NCBI GenBank assembly: GCA_002345215.1
Contig: DDVH01000011.1
Span: 1-34,254 of the forward strand
Origin: Anaerolineales bacterium UBA2317
GTDB taxonomy: Bacteria > Chloroflexota > Anaerolineae > Anaerolineales > Villigracilaceae
Direction of reading: 5' to 3'
DNA: 34,254 nt
Notes under the pieces: model-generated
What the model was told of the DNA's origin: nothing
Seen by the model: only the letters and a program-made list of their open reading frames with translations
Databases searched by the model: none
Program-made: the position numbers and the translations under genes
Shown: in pieces, positions 23,478 through 31,437 of the stretch
How the letters are laid out: the number at the start of each line of letters is the position of its first letter
How positions within the stretch are numbered: the first letter of the stretch is position 1

Positions 23478-24884
23478 ATGCCTAATTTAGATAACTGTCA
23501 GCAAAATTTTACTTGGCACAATTGGAACGGAAATCTTACAGCCACCCCATCTAATTATTGTAAACCAACAGATGCTAATGATTTGCCCAAGATTGTATTA
23601 GCGGCAAAGAATGCAGGTAAAAAAGTCCGCGTGCTCGGCGGCGGCTTTTCATGGACACCCGTTGTGCCAACCAATGATTACATGATTGACATGACAAATT
23701 TCAACAGAATCATTTCAGTGGACATGGAAAAGAATCTAGTCACTGTTGAGGCTGGGATGATGGTTGGTGATCTCTCAGTTGAACTTTCAGAAAAATATAA
23801 ATTATCTCTTGAAACTGAAACAGTAATTCCTTATGTCACAGTCGGCGGTGCGGTGGCATTGGGTTGCCATGGAACTGGCTATAACCAAGGAACATATTCT
23901 GACCTCGTTGTAGGCATGGAAGTAATCTTGGCAGATGGTACATGGCGAACTTTTACTGTTGAAAGCGATGGCGAAGAGATGATGAATGCCTTGCGTGTAA
24001 GTCTGGGTGCGCTTGGTATTATCTTCAGTGTCACTTTACAATGTGTGCCATTATTCAACTTGCAAGTAGTGGATGGGCGTGCAGATATGGTTGATACGAT
24101 TAATAACATTCAAAAACTTGTAACAAGCCACGATTATGTTGAAGTATTCTGGTTTCCCTTTAACAAACAGTGTTGGATAAAAACATGGGATAAGACACCG
24201 AAACCTGCTACTGAAAGCGAGATCAAATGGGGCTGGGATGAATTAAAAACATATCTCGAAATTTCAACCTTTGGGAAGTTTCTAATGGATAGGCTTCAAA
24301 ATACACCAAGCCTAACGCCTCTGATTATGCAATTTTTTTCATTTCTAATGCCTGAGAATAAACTAGCGGATAATGTTATAGCCGAGTCTTCGTTGGTATT
24401 TCACTATCAAACATCCTACCTTCAAGTGTGGGATATGAGCTATTGTATTAACATCCCTAACAATGATTTTACAAACGTACAAAAAGCTTGGAACCAAGTA
24501 GTAAATCGAGTCAATGCACTAAAAGACCAAGGTCTGTATCCGCAAAATATGGTCTTACACACACGCTATATACAAAATAGTAGTGCGTATCTATCACCAA
24601 CTGTTGGCAATGACCATACCTGTTGCATAGAAATCCTGACATTTAATGGAGATGGTCGCCCAACCAGCCAATACGAAGATTACTTTAAACAAATAGAACA
24701 AGATTGGATTGCGCTAGGCGGCAAACCACATTGGGGAAAAGCTATCTATTCTATAGACAATCTCAAGTCTATGTATGGTGCAAACATGGCTAAATTTCTT
24801 CAAATCAGACAAAGCCTCGACCCGAATCAGGTCTTTATGAACGACTTTTTATATCAAGTCTTTCAAATGCAACCCTCTAAATAA
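23478..24884 (+). CDS. FAD-linked oxidoreductase, aldonolactone/alditol oxidase type
   Basis: The 468-residue protein has a PCMH-type FAD domain: VRVLGGGFSWTPVV, IDMTNFNRIISVD, VTVEAGMMVGDLS, VGGAVALGCHGTGYNQG and VVGMEVILADG. The C-terminal half ends with KPHWGK and LDPNQVFMNDFLYQ, typical of the D-arabinono-1,4-lactone/L-gulonolactone/alditol oxidase family. These enzymes oxidise sugar lactones or alditols and pass electrons to oxygen or another acceptor. The histidine that carries FAD covalently in GULO and AldO (GGGHS) is phenylalanine here, so the flavin is probably non-covalent. I start at ATG 23478, with GGAG eight bases upstream; the longer frame from 23391 lies inside the kinase gene. 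It is sandwiched between two kinase genes (16 and 8 base gaps). Confidence 0.85.
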   Translation: MPNLDNCQQNFTWHNWNGNLTATPSNYCKPTDANDLPKIVLAAKNAGKKVRVLGGGFSWTPVVPTNDYMIDMTNFNRIISVDMEKNLVTVEAGMMVGDLSVELSEKYKLSLETETVIPYVTVGGAVALGCHGTGYNQGTYSDLVVGMEVILADGTWRTFTVESDGEEMMNALRVSLGALGIIFSVTLQCVPLFNLQVVDGRADMVDTINNIQKLVTSHDYVEVFWFPFNKQCWIKTWDKTPKPATESEIKWGWDELKTYLEISTFGKFLMDRLQNTPSLTPLIMQFFSFLMPENKLADNVIAESSLVFHYQTSYLQVWDMSYCINIPNNDFTNVQKAWNQVVNRVNALKDQGLYPQNMVLHTRYIQNSSAYLSPTVGNDHTCCIEILTFNGDGRPTSQYEDYFKQIEQDWIALGGKPHWGKAIYSIDNLKSMYGANMAKFLQIRQSLDPNQVFMNDFLYQVFQMQPSK

Positions 24885-24892
24885 GAAAACAC

Positions 24893-27277
24893 ATGTCTAG
24901 TATTCGTTTTCCAATTCCCGAAATGCCCCCTCTCCCCAAGCAAATGCAAGGGCGTCCTTTTGGGTTAGATGAACAAGGAAAACCAATTAAGCAAAGTCGT
25001 GGGGTAGTTTATAAAGGTTCGTTAAATTATCTATATCAAGTGATAGGAAAACATACTGCCCTCAAATTGCCTGCTGAATTAAATTCACAAGAACGGGCAA
25101 AAAAAATAAAAGAGGCTCAAGAATCAGCCTTCCACGAAGTAGTGAAGCGGCTTAATGATGCAATTCCTGACCCACAGTATCACGTCACAGCCGAATATCT
25201 TTTGAATGAAGGCAATAGTTATTCACGTGAATTTTCAACTTTCTTTTTTGAAATTTGTCGAACCGTTTGCGAAGACCCTGATTTCCATTTCAATAAAGGC
25301 AAGTTTAATGATGACAGTGCAGTGGCGTATATGATTCGCCCATTTCCATTGAATAGCGTTTTCAAAACATTTCCACGTTTCGTAGCAAAGTATTCCAATA
25401 TTGATATTGAAACCATTGAAACGACTGCTACCTCAGCCGTATTGCGAATGCGCCCAGACCAGCAATTGGCTGATTTACCCAAATCACTTCATCAACATTC
25501 CATTTTAGCAACCTGCCATTCATTCCAAGGATATTTGGTTCATTTACCAAAGTTTCATTCTGGTTTAGCCCCAGCAGAAATTAAAGAAAGAAAATGTCGT
25601 TTACAAGGCGATGAATATTGTGAATGGGAATTTACTTGGGAAACTCCACGCCCACAGGTTGGGTTGAAAGTATGGAGTGGCATTGTTATATCAGTAGCAT
25701 TATTACTTTATACATTCTTGCGTTTACCTGCTTGGGAATGGATAGAGTTAGTAGCACTTCTCCCTGCTTTATGCACTTGGTTTGCATATCGAATTGAAAT
25801 AGGCAATTACGAACGTGACCGCCAACAAAGAATCCTAACTGAGCAAAGTGAAAAAAGCGAACAACAATATGATGAGTTATTAAAATCAAATAGCAGTTTA
25901 CAACTGTCAAATGTCAGCCTCGAACAAAAGATTTCTCAACTGACCGCCCTATATGAAATTGGATTAGCAGTCAGTTCAGTTTTAGACCTTGATGAATTGC
26001 TTGAAAAAAGTTTACAAGCAGTCATTAAACATTTGAACTTTGACCGCGCCATGATTATGCTCGTAGATGAAAAACAAAAAGTGCTCACAGATGGGCATAT
26101 TATTGGTGGTTCAAATGAATTAATTAATGCTGTCAAAAACCTATCTATCCCTCTCGAAAGAAAAGATTCCCTGCTTATGCAAAGTATCAATAGCCATGAG
26201 CCTGTTCAGGTCAACAGCATAGATGAAATCAAGGATGAAGCGCAACGCAACTCATTGATTCAATTTGGAATCACAGGATACGTCAGCGTGCCATTAATTG
26301 TACAAGGAAAAATCATTGGCGTATTGTTAGCAGATAATTCACAAACCAACAGACCCATTCCTCAGGATTCAGTAAACTCACTCGTCATTGTTGGAAGTCA
26401 AATTGCGAGTGCAGTAGATAGCGCACGCTTGTATCAAACACTAGAACAACGTGTTAACGAACGCACACAGGAGGCAGAAGAGGCTCGCGCCTTAGCAGAG
26501 AATGCTAACAAAGCCAAGAGTGCATTTCTTGCTACTATGAGTCATGAACTGCGCACACCACTCAATGCCATTATTGGTTTCACAAGAATCGTTCGTGGAA
26601 AATCAGAAGGCGTTCTTCCTGAAAAACAAACTGACAATCTTGATAAGGTTTTATCAAGTGCCGAGCATTTACTTAATTTAATCAATACAGTTTTAGATAT
26701 TGCAAAAATTGAAGCAGGGCGCATGGATGTGCAAGCCAGTAACTTCAGCATCAATGCTTTGGTAGACCAATGTTTCAATACTGTCAAACCACTGATTAAG
26801 CCAAATGTGAAAATTGAAAAAGAAAACGATATAACCCTTCCGCTTATTTATTCAGACCAAAACAAAATAAAACAAATCATTCTCAACCTATTAAGCAATG
26901 CCGCCAAATTTACTCATGACGGCAAAATTAAAATCAGTGTTTATCATCAAAACTCATTTTTCAAAATTGACGTAGCCGATACAGGCATCGGCATGAACGA
27001 AGAAGCACTGAGCAGAATCTTTGAAGAATTTCAGCAAGCCGATTCCAGCACCACCCGCCAATATGGAGGCACAGGGCTTGGGCTTTCTATTAGTCGCAAC
27101 TTGGCTCATCTACTAGGTGGAAATTTAACCGCTACGAGTGAACCAGATAAAGGCTCAACCTTTACACTTTCACTCCCAATTCATTATACAGATAAAAAAT
27201 CCGCTTCACATTCAGACATTCAGCCTGATTCTGCACAACCAGCATTTACTACACCCGAAGCTGATTCTTCTAACTAA
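24893..27277 (+). CDS. Membrane-anchored histidine kinase: V4R-like sensor - 2 TM - GAF - HisKA - HATPase
   Basis: The 794-residue protein has an N-terminal cytoplasmic domain of about 255 residues ending in ERKCRLQGDEYCEWEF (about 232-247). This Cys-x(n)-GDxxCxxx pattern recalls V4R small-molecule-binding domains; the assignment is tentative. Two close membrane helices (about 260-300) follow, then a coiled coil with GAF at about 355-510 (VSSVLDLDELLEKSL to ASAVDSARLYQTLEQ). HisKA has H551 in MSHELRTPLN, then NLLSNAAKF, DTGIGM and GGTGLGLSIS. From about residue 540 it is nearly identical to the kinase core of the giant kinase upstream. It starts eight bases after the oxidase stop and ends 13 bases before the receiver gene. 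Confidence 0.9.
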   Translation: MSSIRFPIPEMPPLPKQMQGRPFGLDEQGKPIKQSRGVVYKGSLNYLYQVIGKHTALKLPAELNSQERAKKIKEAQESAFHEVVKRLNDAIPDPQYHVTAEYLLNEGNSYSREFSTFFFEICRTVCEDPDFHFNKGKFNDDSAVAYMIRPFPLNSVFKTFPRFVAKYSNIDIETIETTATSAVLRMRPDQQLADLPKSLHQHSILATCHSFQGYLVHLPKFHSGLAPAEIKERKCRLQGDEYCEWEFTWETPRPQVGLKVWSGIVISVALLLYTFLRLPAWEWIELVALLPALCTWFAYRIEIGNYERDRQQRILTEQSEKSEQQYDELLKSNSSLQLSNVSLEQKISQLTALYEIGLAVSSVLDLDELLEKSLQAVIKHLNFDRAMIMLVDEKQKVLTDGHIIGGSNELINAVKNLSIPLERKDSLLMQSINSHEPVQVNSIDEIKDEAQRNSLIQFGITGYVSVPLIVQGKIIGVLLADNSQTNRPIPQDSVNSLVIVGSQIASAVDSARLYQTLEQRVNERTQEAEEARALAENANKAKSAFLATMSHELRTPLNAIIGFTRIVRGKSEGVLPEKQTDNLDKVLSSAEHLLNLINTVLDIAKIEAGRMDVQASNFSINALVDQCFNTVKPLIKPNVKIEKENDITLPLIYSDQNKIKQIILNLLSNAAKFTHDGKIKISVYHQNSFFKIDVADTGIGMNEEALSRIFEEFQQADSSTTRQYGGTGLGLSISRNLAHLLGGNLTATSEPDKGSTFTLSLPIHYTDKKSASHSDIQPDSAQPAFTTPEADSSN

Positions 27278-27290
27278 CTTGGAGGAAGTT

Positions 27291-27644
27291 ATGAAAACAA
27301 TTCTTGTTATCGAAGACACCGAATTAAATATTGACCTCATCACCCAACTACTGGAAGATGAATACAACCTCGTCATCGCCAAAGATGGCGCACAAGGCGT
27401 AGAAATGGCACAAAGCCAACAGCCTGATTTGATTCTGATGGATATGGCACTCCCCGTCATGGATGGATACGAAGCCACAAAAAAGATTCGCGAAACCAAC
27501 AAAACACTACCGATTATTGGTTTATCTTCACACGCCATGAGCGGAGACGAAGTTAAAGCCCTTGAAGCAGGTTGCAACGACTACCTCACCAAACCGATTA
27601 ACGACAAATTGTTATTTGATAAGTTGAAAGAATATTTAAAATAA
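27291..27644 (+). CDS. Single-domain response regulator (CheY/DivK-like)
   Basis: This is a 117-residue stand-alone receiver. The acidic pair lies in VIEDTELN, the phospho-acceptor is D51 in LILMDMALPVMDGY, the Thr/Ser is in IIGLSSHAM, and the conserved lysine is in YLTKPI. There is no output domain. The DivK-like sequence suggests it acts by protein contact or as a phosphate relay between the two kinases and another partner. I start at ATG 27291 with a strong GGAGGAAGTT ribosome site; the longer frame from 27138 overlaps the kinase gene. It is the fourth gene of the signalling operon. Confidence 0.93.
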   Translation: MKTILVIEDTELNIDLITQLLEDEYNLVIAKDGAQGVEMAQSQQPDLILMDMALPVMDGYEATKKIRETNKTLPIIGLSSHAMSGDEVKALEAGCNDYLTKPINDKLLFDKLKEYLK

Positions 27645-27656
27645 TTTATCTGCTCT

Positions 27657-27709
27657 TTGCGCCGTCCTCGGCGCAAGAATGATTCATAAAACGCCGCCGA
27701 GACGGCGGC
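27657..27709. repeat. Double GC-rich hairpin between the two response-regulator genes
   Basis: TTGCGCCG-TCCT-CGGCGCAA (27657-27676) and GCCGCCG-AGA-CGGCGGC (27693-27709) are two perfect stems in an otherwise AT-rich gap. They resemble each other in inverted orientation (CGCCGTCCTCGGCG against CGCCGTCTCGGCGG). No T-tract follows, so this is more likely a repeat element or mRNA processing/stability structure than a terminator. Confidence 0.65.
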
Positions 27710-27727
27710 TTGAGCTAATGGAGATTC

Positions 27728-28906
27728 ATGAACAAACCCCGCATCTTAATCGTTGACGACGAACCCTTCAACGTAGATTATCTCGAACAAGAACTCGAAG
27801 ATTTAAATTATCAAACCATCACAGCAGTGAATGGAAAAGATGCACTTGAAAAAATATCAAATGAAAAACCCGATTTGGTTTTACTCGACATTATGATGCC
27901 CATTATGGATGGCTTCACCGTGCTTGAAAAAGTAAAAGCCGATTCTGAAATTCGTAATATTCCGATCATTGTCATCTCTGCTAATAATGATTTACAAAAC
28001 ATCGTCAAAGGCATTGAACTTGGTGCCGAAGATTATCTCCCCAAACCATTTGAACCAACACTTCTCAAAGCTCGTATTCAATCTTGTTTAGAAAAAAAAC
28101 ATCTAAGAGATTTGCAAGACCTATATCTCAAAAGTTTAGAAAACGAATTAAACATCGCCCGCGATATTCAAAAAGAATTTTTACCAGCCGAGTTACCCAA
28201 AATTGAAGGGTGGGAAATTGCATCCTACTTCAAAGCCGCTAAAGAAGTAGCTGGAGATTTTTATGATGCATTCATTTTGCCTGATGGCAGTTTGACATTT
28301 CTTGTTGCAGATGTGTGCGGAAAGGGCATTGGCGCGGCATTGTTTATGACACTCTTCCGCAGTTTACTGCGCGCCGCCTCCACAACGGATCAATTCTCAA
28401 GCGAACAAGATTTGAAAAAATTGACCCATTCACAACGCCTGCACCATGCGGTTTCACTAACGAACAATTACGTTACAGACGCACACGCAGAAGCGTATAT
28501 GTTCGCTACAATTTTTATCGGCATTTTAGACCCAAAAAACGGAAAGCTCACCTATATTAACGGTGGCAATGAGCCTGCTTTGATTGTCGAAAAAAACGGA
28601 CAAATACATACCGAATTACCCTATACAGGTCCTGCAATCGGTGTAATCCCAAACACAGTTTTTAAGGTCAAAGAAACTACGCTTTCAGATGAAGATTTAT
28701 TAATTGCATTTACAGATGGCATTCCAGATACATTAAATAGCAACGGAGAATTTTTCGGCAAAGAAAAAATGCTAGAAATTCTTAAGTCAAAAACAAAGCC
28801 AACTGATTTTGTAAATAAAATGGAAGAAACCCTACAAACCTTCATCGGCTCAGCCGAACAATTTGATGACATCACACTACTAGCATTAAAAAGAAAAACC
28901 GAATAA
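27728..28906 (+). CDS. Response regulator with PP2C/SpoIIE-type phosphatase output (RsbU-like)
   Basis: The 392-residue protein has a receiver at about 5-122 (VDDEPFN, D54 in LVLLDIMMPIMDGF, lysine in YLPKPF). A short coiled coil (LENELNIARDIQKEFLPAELP) follows, then a PP2C-type domain at about 155-390. That domain carries EVAGDFYDAF, VADVCGKGIGAALFM, YINGGNEPALI, AFTDGI and FDDITLLALK. The aspartates in GDFYD, TDG and DDIT bind the metals. Such proteins dephosphorylate an anti-sigma-factor antagonist or similar Ser/Thr target when the receiver is phosphorylated. No antagonist or anti-sigma gene is in the window. It is the probable output of the operon. GGAG lies only four bases before the ATG. 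Confidence 0.93.
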   Translation: MNKPRILIVDDEPFNVDYLEQELEDLNYQTITAVNGKDALEKISNEKPDLVLLDIMMPIMDGFTVLEKVKADSEIRNIPIIVISANNDLQNIVKGIELGAEDYLPKPFEPTLLKARIQSCLEKKHLRDLQDLYLKSLENELNIARDIQKEFLPAELPKIEGWEIASYFKAAKEVAGDFYDAFILPDGSLTFLVADVCGKGIGAALFMTLFRSLLRAASTTDQFSSEQDLKKLTHSQRLHHAVSLTNNYVTDAHAEAYMFATIFIGILDPKNGKLTYINGGNEPALIVEKNGQIHTELPYTGPAIGVIPNTVFKVKETTLSDEDLLIAFTDGIPDTLNSNGEFFGKEKMLEILKSKTKPTDFVNKMEETLQTFIGSAEQFDDITLLALKRKTE

Positions 28907-28976
28907 TATTGGGCGCGATTTCCCTTTATAAATAATTTAAGTAACGGGGATTAAATTCTATTCTTGCGAGGCAATT

Positions 28977-30194
28977 TTGAAACAACCTATTTTAGTCAGC
29001 ATCACAGGCGTGGATAAGCCTGGTATCACTGCCGCAATCACAAAAGTTTTAGCAGAATACAATGTCCACATTTTAGATATCGGTCAATCGGTCATCCATG
29101 ATGCGTTGTCGTTGGGCATGTTGATTCAAATCCCAGAAAATATCAGTGACGGAAATATTATCAAAGATGCTGTTCAAAAAACAGTAGATGAATTAAACAT
29201 GCAAGTTCGTTTTGTCAATATTCCACAAGAAAGTTACGAACATTGGGTTGGTCAACAAGGCAAACGTAGACATATCGTCACGTTATTAGCCAAACGAATC
29301 ACAGCCCATCAAATCAGTCGGTTATCACGCATCGTCGTTGATAACGGATTAAACATTGATAAAATCATCCGCTTATCTGGTCGAGTTCCATTAAATGAAT
29401 TAAGTAATGGAAATAGTAAATCATGTGTTGAGTTTTCATTAAGTGGACCCGTTTCAGATTTAACCGCATTACGCAGACAATTCCTTGAACTTGCAAATGA
29501 AATTGATGTAGATATTGCTTATCAAGAAAATAATGTCTATCGTCGCAACAGACGTTTGATTGCATTTGACATGGACTCAACTTTAATCCAAGCCGAAGTG
29601 ATTGATGAACTTGCTAAACGCGCAGGCGTTGGAAAACAAGTAGCCGAAATTACAGAACGCTCCATGCGTGGCGAATTAGATTTCAAACAAAGTTTTACAG
29701 AACGAGTTGCACTACTAAAAGGTTTACCCGAAACTGCACTTGCTGAAGTTGCAGTAACACTTATGTTAACCGAAGGCGCAGAAAAACTTATATCCACTGT
29801 AAAAAAATTAGGTTACAAAACTGCCATTCTTTCAGGTGGCTTTACATATTTCGGACGAATGCTTCAAAAAAAACTTGGCATTGATTATGTTTTTGCAAAT
29901 GAACTCGACATTGAAAATGGCATCGTCACAGGTCGAGTCAGTGGTGAAATTGTAGATGGTGCAAAAAAAGCATTTCTGTTAGAAAAAATTGCACAAAACG
30001 AAGGCTTCTCTTTAGAGCAAACCATCGCCGTCGGTGATGGCGCAAACGACCTCCCCATGTTGAGCATTGCAGGTCTTGGCATCGCCTTTCGCGCCAAACC
30101 AATCGTCAAAGCCTCTGCCAAACAATCATTAAATGTTTTGGGGTTAGATGGAGTTTTATATTTGATGGGGTTATCGGAACGAGAAACGAAATAA
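28977..30194 (+). CDS. serB: Phosphoserine phosphatase with N-terminal ACT domains
   Basis: The 405-residue protein catalyses the last step of serine synthesis. Residues about 1-180 form two ACT-like domains (ILVSITGVDKPGITAAITKV, then a second around RRHIVTLLAKRITAHQISRL). The HAD phosphatase has FDMDSTLIQAEVIDELA (nucleophile D198, acid D200), ILSGGFTYFGRML and GDGANDLPML, matching SerB closely. ACT domains usually give feedback control by serine. The start is TTG at 28977, chosen because GAGG lies five bases upstream and MKQPILVSITG is the natural beginning. It is on the same strand as the signalling operon with a 70-base gap and no terminator seen, so it could be co-transcribed. Confidence 0.94.
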   Translation: MKQPILVSITGVDKPGITAAITKVLAEYNVHILDIGQSVIHDALSLGMLIQIPENISDGNIIKDAVQKTVDELNMQVRFVNIPQESYEHWVGQQGKRRHIVTLLAKRITAHQISRLSRIVVDNGLNIDKIIRLSGRVPLNELSNGNSKSCVEFSLSGPVSDLTALRRQFLELANEIDVDIAYQENNVYRRNRRLIAFDMDSTLIQAEVIDELAKRAGVGKQVAEITERSMRGELDFKQSFTERVALLKGLPETALAEVAVTLMLTEGAEKLISTVKKLGYKTAILSGGFTYFGRMLQKKLGIDYVFANELDIENGIVTGRVSGEIVDGAKKAFLLEKIAQNEGFSLEQTIAVGDGANDLPMLSIAGLGIAFRAKPIVKASAKQSLNVLGLDGVLYLMGLSERETK

Positions 30195-30272
30195 CGCTTC
30201 TTTCTTGATTTCTAATTGGTTCTACACTTCAACTATTTTCTTAACTTGTGCTTGATATAACCTTAAATTAGA

Positions 30273-30328
30273 GGGTAAATCACCCTTGACTTAAAGTAAA
30301 GTTTGCTTTACACTATCAAAAGTCAAGG
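30273..30328 (+). promoter_or_regulatory. Promoter and nested operator-like dyads of unit A
   Basis: TTGACT (30286-30291) and TACACT (30309-30314), 17 bases apart, form a promoter. Around it are three inverted repeats: GGGT-N5-ACCC (30273-30285), CCTTGACTT (30284-30292) with AAGTCAAGG (30320-30328), and GTAAAG-TTTG-CTTTAC (30296-30311) in the spacer. All three have counterparts at 31015-31066 upstream of unit B. Confidence 0.6.
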
Positions 30329-30349
30329 AAACTTTACAGGAGAAAAATC

Positions 30350-30532
30350 ATGAACAAGAATAATTCTGGTGCACGTTTTGCAGTTTTTTTAGCCATTGGC
30401 ATCGCAATTGGTGCCGCACTCGACAATATTGCCCTGGGTATGATAGTTGGTGGTGTGTTAGGAATGGCATTCGGCTCTATCAAAACTAAGGAAGATGATG
30501 ATAAAAAAGGAGATAACAATGAATCAAAATGA
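30350..30532 (+). CDS. Small membrane protein of unit A, 60 aa
   Basis: The product begins MNKNNSGARFAVFLAIGIAI and continues GAALDNIALGMIVGGVLGMA, then a charged tail (KTKEDDDKKGDNNESK). One or two glycine-rich hydrophobic helices are visible. CAGGAG lies before the ATG. Its first 35 residues match the start of the 116-residue protein of unit B (IGxxIGxAxDNxxxGxxxGGV). The next gene begins inside its 3' end (14-base overlap), with its ribosome site AAGGAG there. No named family is recognised. Confidence 0.8.
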   Translation: MNKNNSGARFAVFLAIGIAIGAALDNIALGMIVGGVLGMAFGSIKTKEDDDKKGDNNESK

Positions 30533-30908
30533 AGTGATGAAACGATATTTCAAAGAATTTGGAATATCAATGGGAATTTATGTTGTGGCAGTAATAGTAA
30601 GCACAACCATATTAAACAATTTTGAATTTCCACAATTTGCTCAAATCATCATTACTTTGATTCCAGTTATCCCAACAATTTTTGTTGTCATTTCAATTTT
30701 ACGAGGCTTGAGAGAAAGTGATGAACTGCAACAAAGAATCCAATTGCAAGCAGTCACTTTTTCTGCCATCACTACTGGATTAATCACCTTCAGTTATGGC
30801 TTTCTCGAAAACATTGGTTTTCCACCCTTCCCCACCATTTGGGTTTTGCCAATTATGTTTTTCTTGTGGGGCATTAGCCTCGGCTATTTTTGGAAGACAT
30901 ATTCATGA
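30519..30908 (+). CDS. Four-helix membrane protein of unit A, 129 aa
   Basis: This 129-residue protein has four hydrophobic helices. The central cytoplasmic segment RGLRESDELQQRIQLQA is followed by TGLITFSYGFLENIGFP and a final helix FFLWGISLGYFWKTYS. This pattern (RxSDEL-Q-x-I-x(n)-FSAITTGLITF) is shared with the unit B protein. I recall similar proteins next to short XRE regulators, but no function is established to my knowledge. I start at ATG 30519 with AAGGAG seven bases upstream; the longer frame at 30495 lacks a site. The stop overlaps the ATG of the truncated regulator (ATGA). Confidence 0.85.
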   Translation: MNQNEVMKRYFKEFGISMGIYVVAVIVSTTILNNFEFPQFAQIIITLIPVIPTIFVVISILRGLRESDELQQRIQLQAVTFSAITTGLITFSYGFLENIGFPPFPTIWVLPIMFFLWGISLGYFWKTYS

Positions 30909-31024
30909 AAAATAATCTCAAAGTATTGCGTGCCGAAAGAGATTGGTCACAAAAAGAAAATAAGTTTCCAGTGCAAGAAAATAAATTCATCACTATAAAA
31001 ACACCTAAAACAGTAGGTAAATAA
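30905..31024 (+). pseudogene. Truncated XRE-family regulator of unit A
   Basis: The frame starts MKNNLKVLRAERDWSQ, identical but for one residue to the regulator of unit B (MKNNLKVLRAEKDWSQ). It then diverges into KENKFPVQENKFITIK and stops after 39 residues. The helix-turn-helix core (ADLADKLNVSRQTINAIE in unit B) is missing. Two copies of AAGAAAATAA lie just after the break, which may mark how the deletion formed. The ATGA coupling to the membrane gene is kept. Confidence 0.8.
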
Positions 31025-31066
31025 CCTTGACTAGTAAAGTTTACTTTATATCATTGAAAGTCAAGG
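31015..31066 (+). promoter_or_regulatory. Operator-like dyads upstream of unit B
   Basis: AGGT-N5-ACCT (31015-31027), CCTTGACT (31025-31032) with AGTCAAGG (31059-31066), and AGTAAA-G-TTTACT (31033-31045) repeat the nested layout found upstream of unit A. The spacer is three bases shorter than in A: TTGACT to the aligned TATATC is 14 bases, so the -10 box is uncertain here. Confidence 0.55.
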
Positions 31067-31086
31067 GAACATTACAGGAGTAAATC

Positions 31087-31437
31087 ATGAAATCAGAAAA
31101 TCTAGGATTAGGTCTTGCATTAGGAATTGTAATTGGCATTGTGATTGGCACTGCATTCGATAATGTTGGAATCGGTATAGTAGGTGGAGTTTCTGTAGCA
31201 ACAATTATCTCTGCCATCGCTTCCATCATGCGCGACCTAAGAGCCAGTGACGAGCTTCAGAAAAAAGTTCAATCCAACGCGATTATGTTTTCCGCGATAA
31301 CCACAGGGTTAATTACATTTGGCTATGGCATTCTTGAAAGCATCGGCTTTCCGAAATTTCCCACCGTTTTGATTCTGCCGATGATGTTTGGTCTGTGGGG
31401 AATTAGCCTCGTCTATTATTGGAAAAAATACCAATGA
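31087..31437 (+). CDS. Membrane protein of unit B, 116 aa (apparent fusion of the two unit A proteins)
   Basis: Residues 1-36 (LGLALGIVIGIVIGTAFDN, then VGIGIVGGV) correspond to the 60-residue protein of unit A. Residues from about 48 (RDLRASDELQKKVQSNA, TTGLITFGYGILESIGFP, FGLWGISLVYYWKKYQ) correspond to the second half of the 129-residue protein. The end of the first and the start of the second unit A protein are absent. About four hydrophobic helices result. CAGGAG lies upstream of the ATG. The stop overlaps the regulator start (ATGA). It is probably the membrane partner of that regulator. Confidence 0.85.
   Translation: MKSENLGLGLALGIVIGIVIGTAFDNVGIGIVGGVSVATIISAIASIMRDLRASDELQKKVQSNAIMFSAITTGLITFGYGILESIGFPKFPTVLILPMMFGLWGISLVYYWKKYQ

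Noticed and set aside
27138..27290. N-terminal extension of the single-domain receiver
   Set aside because: It overlaps the kinase gene in another frame. The receiver fold begins exactly at ATG 27291, which has a strong ribosome site.
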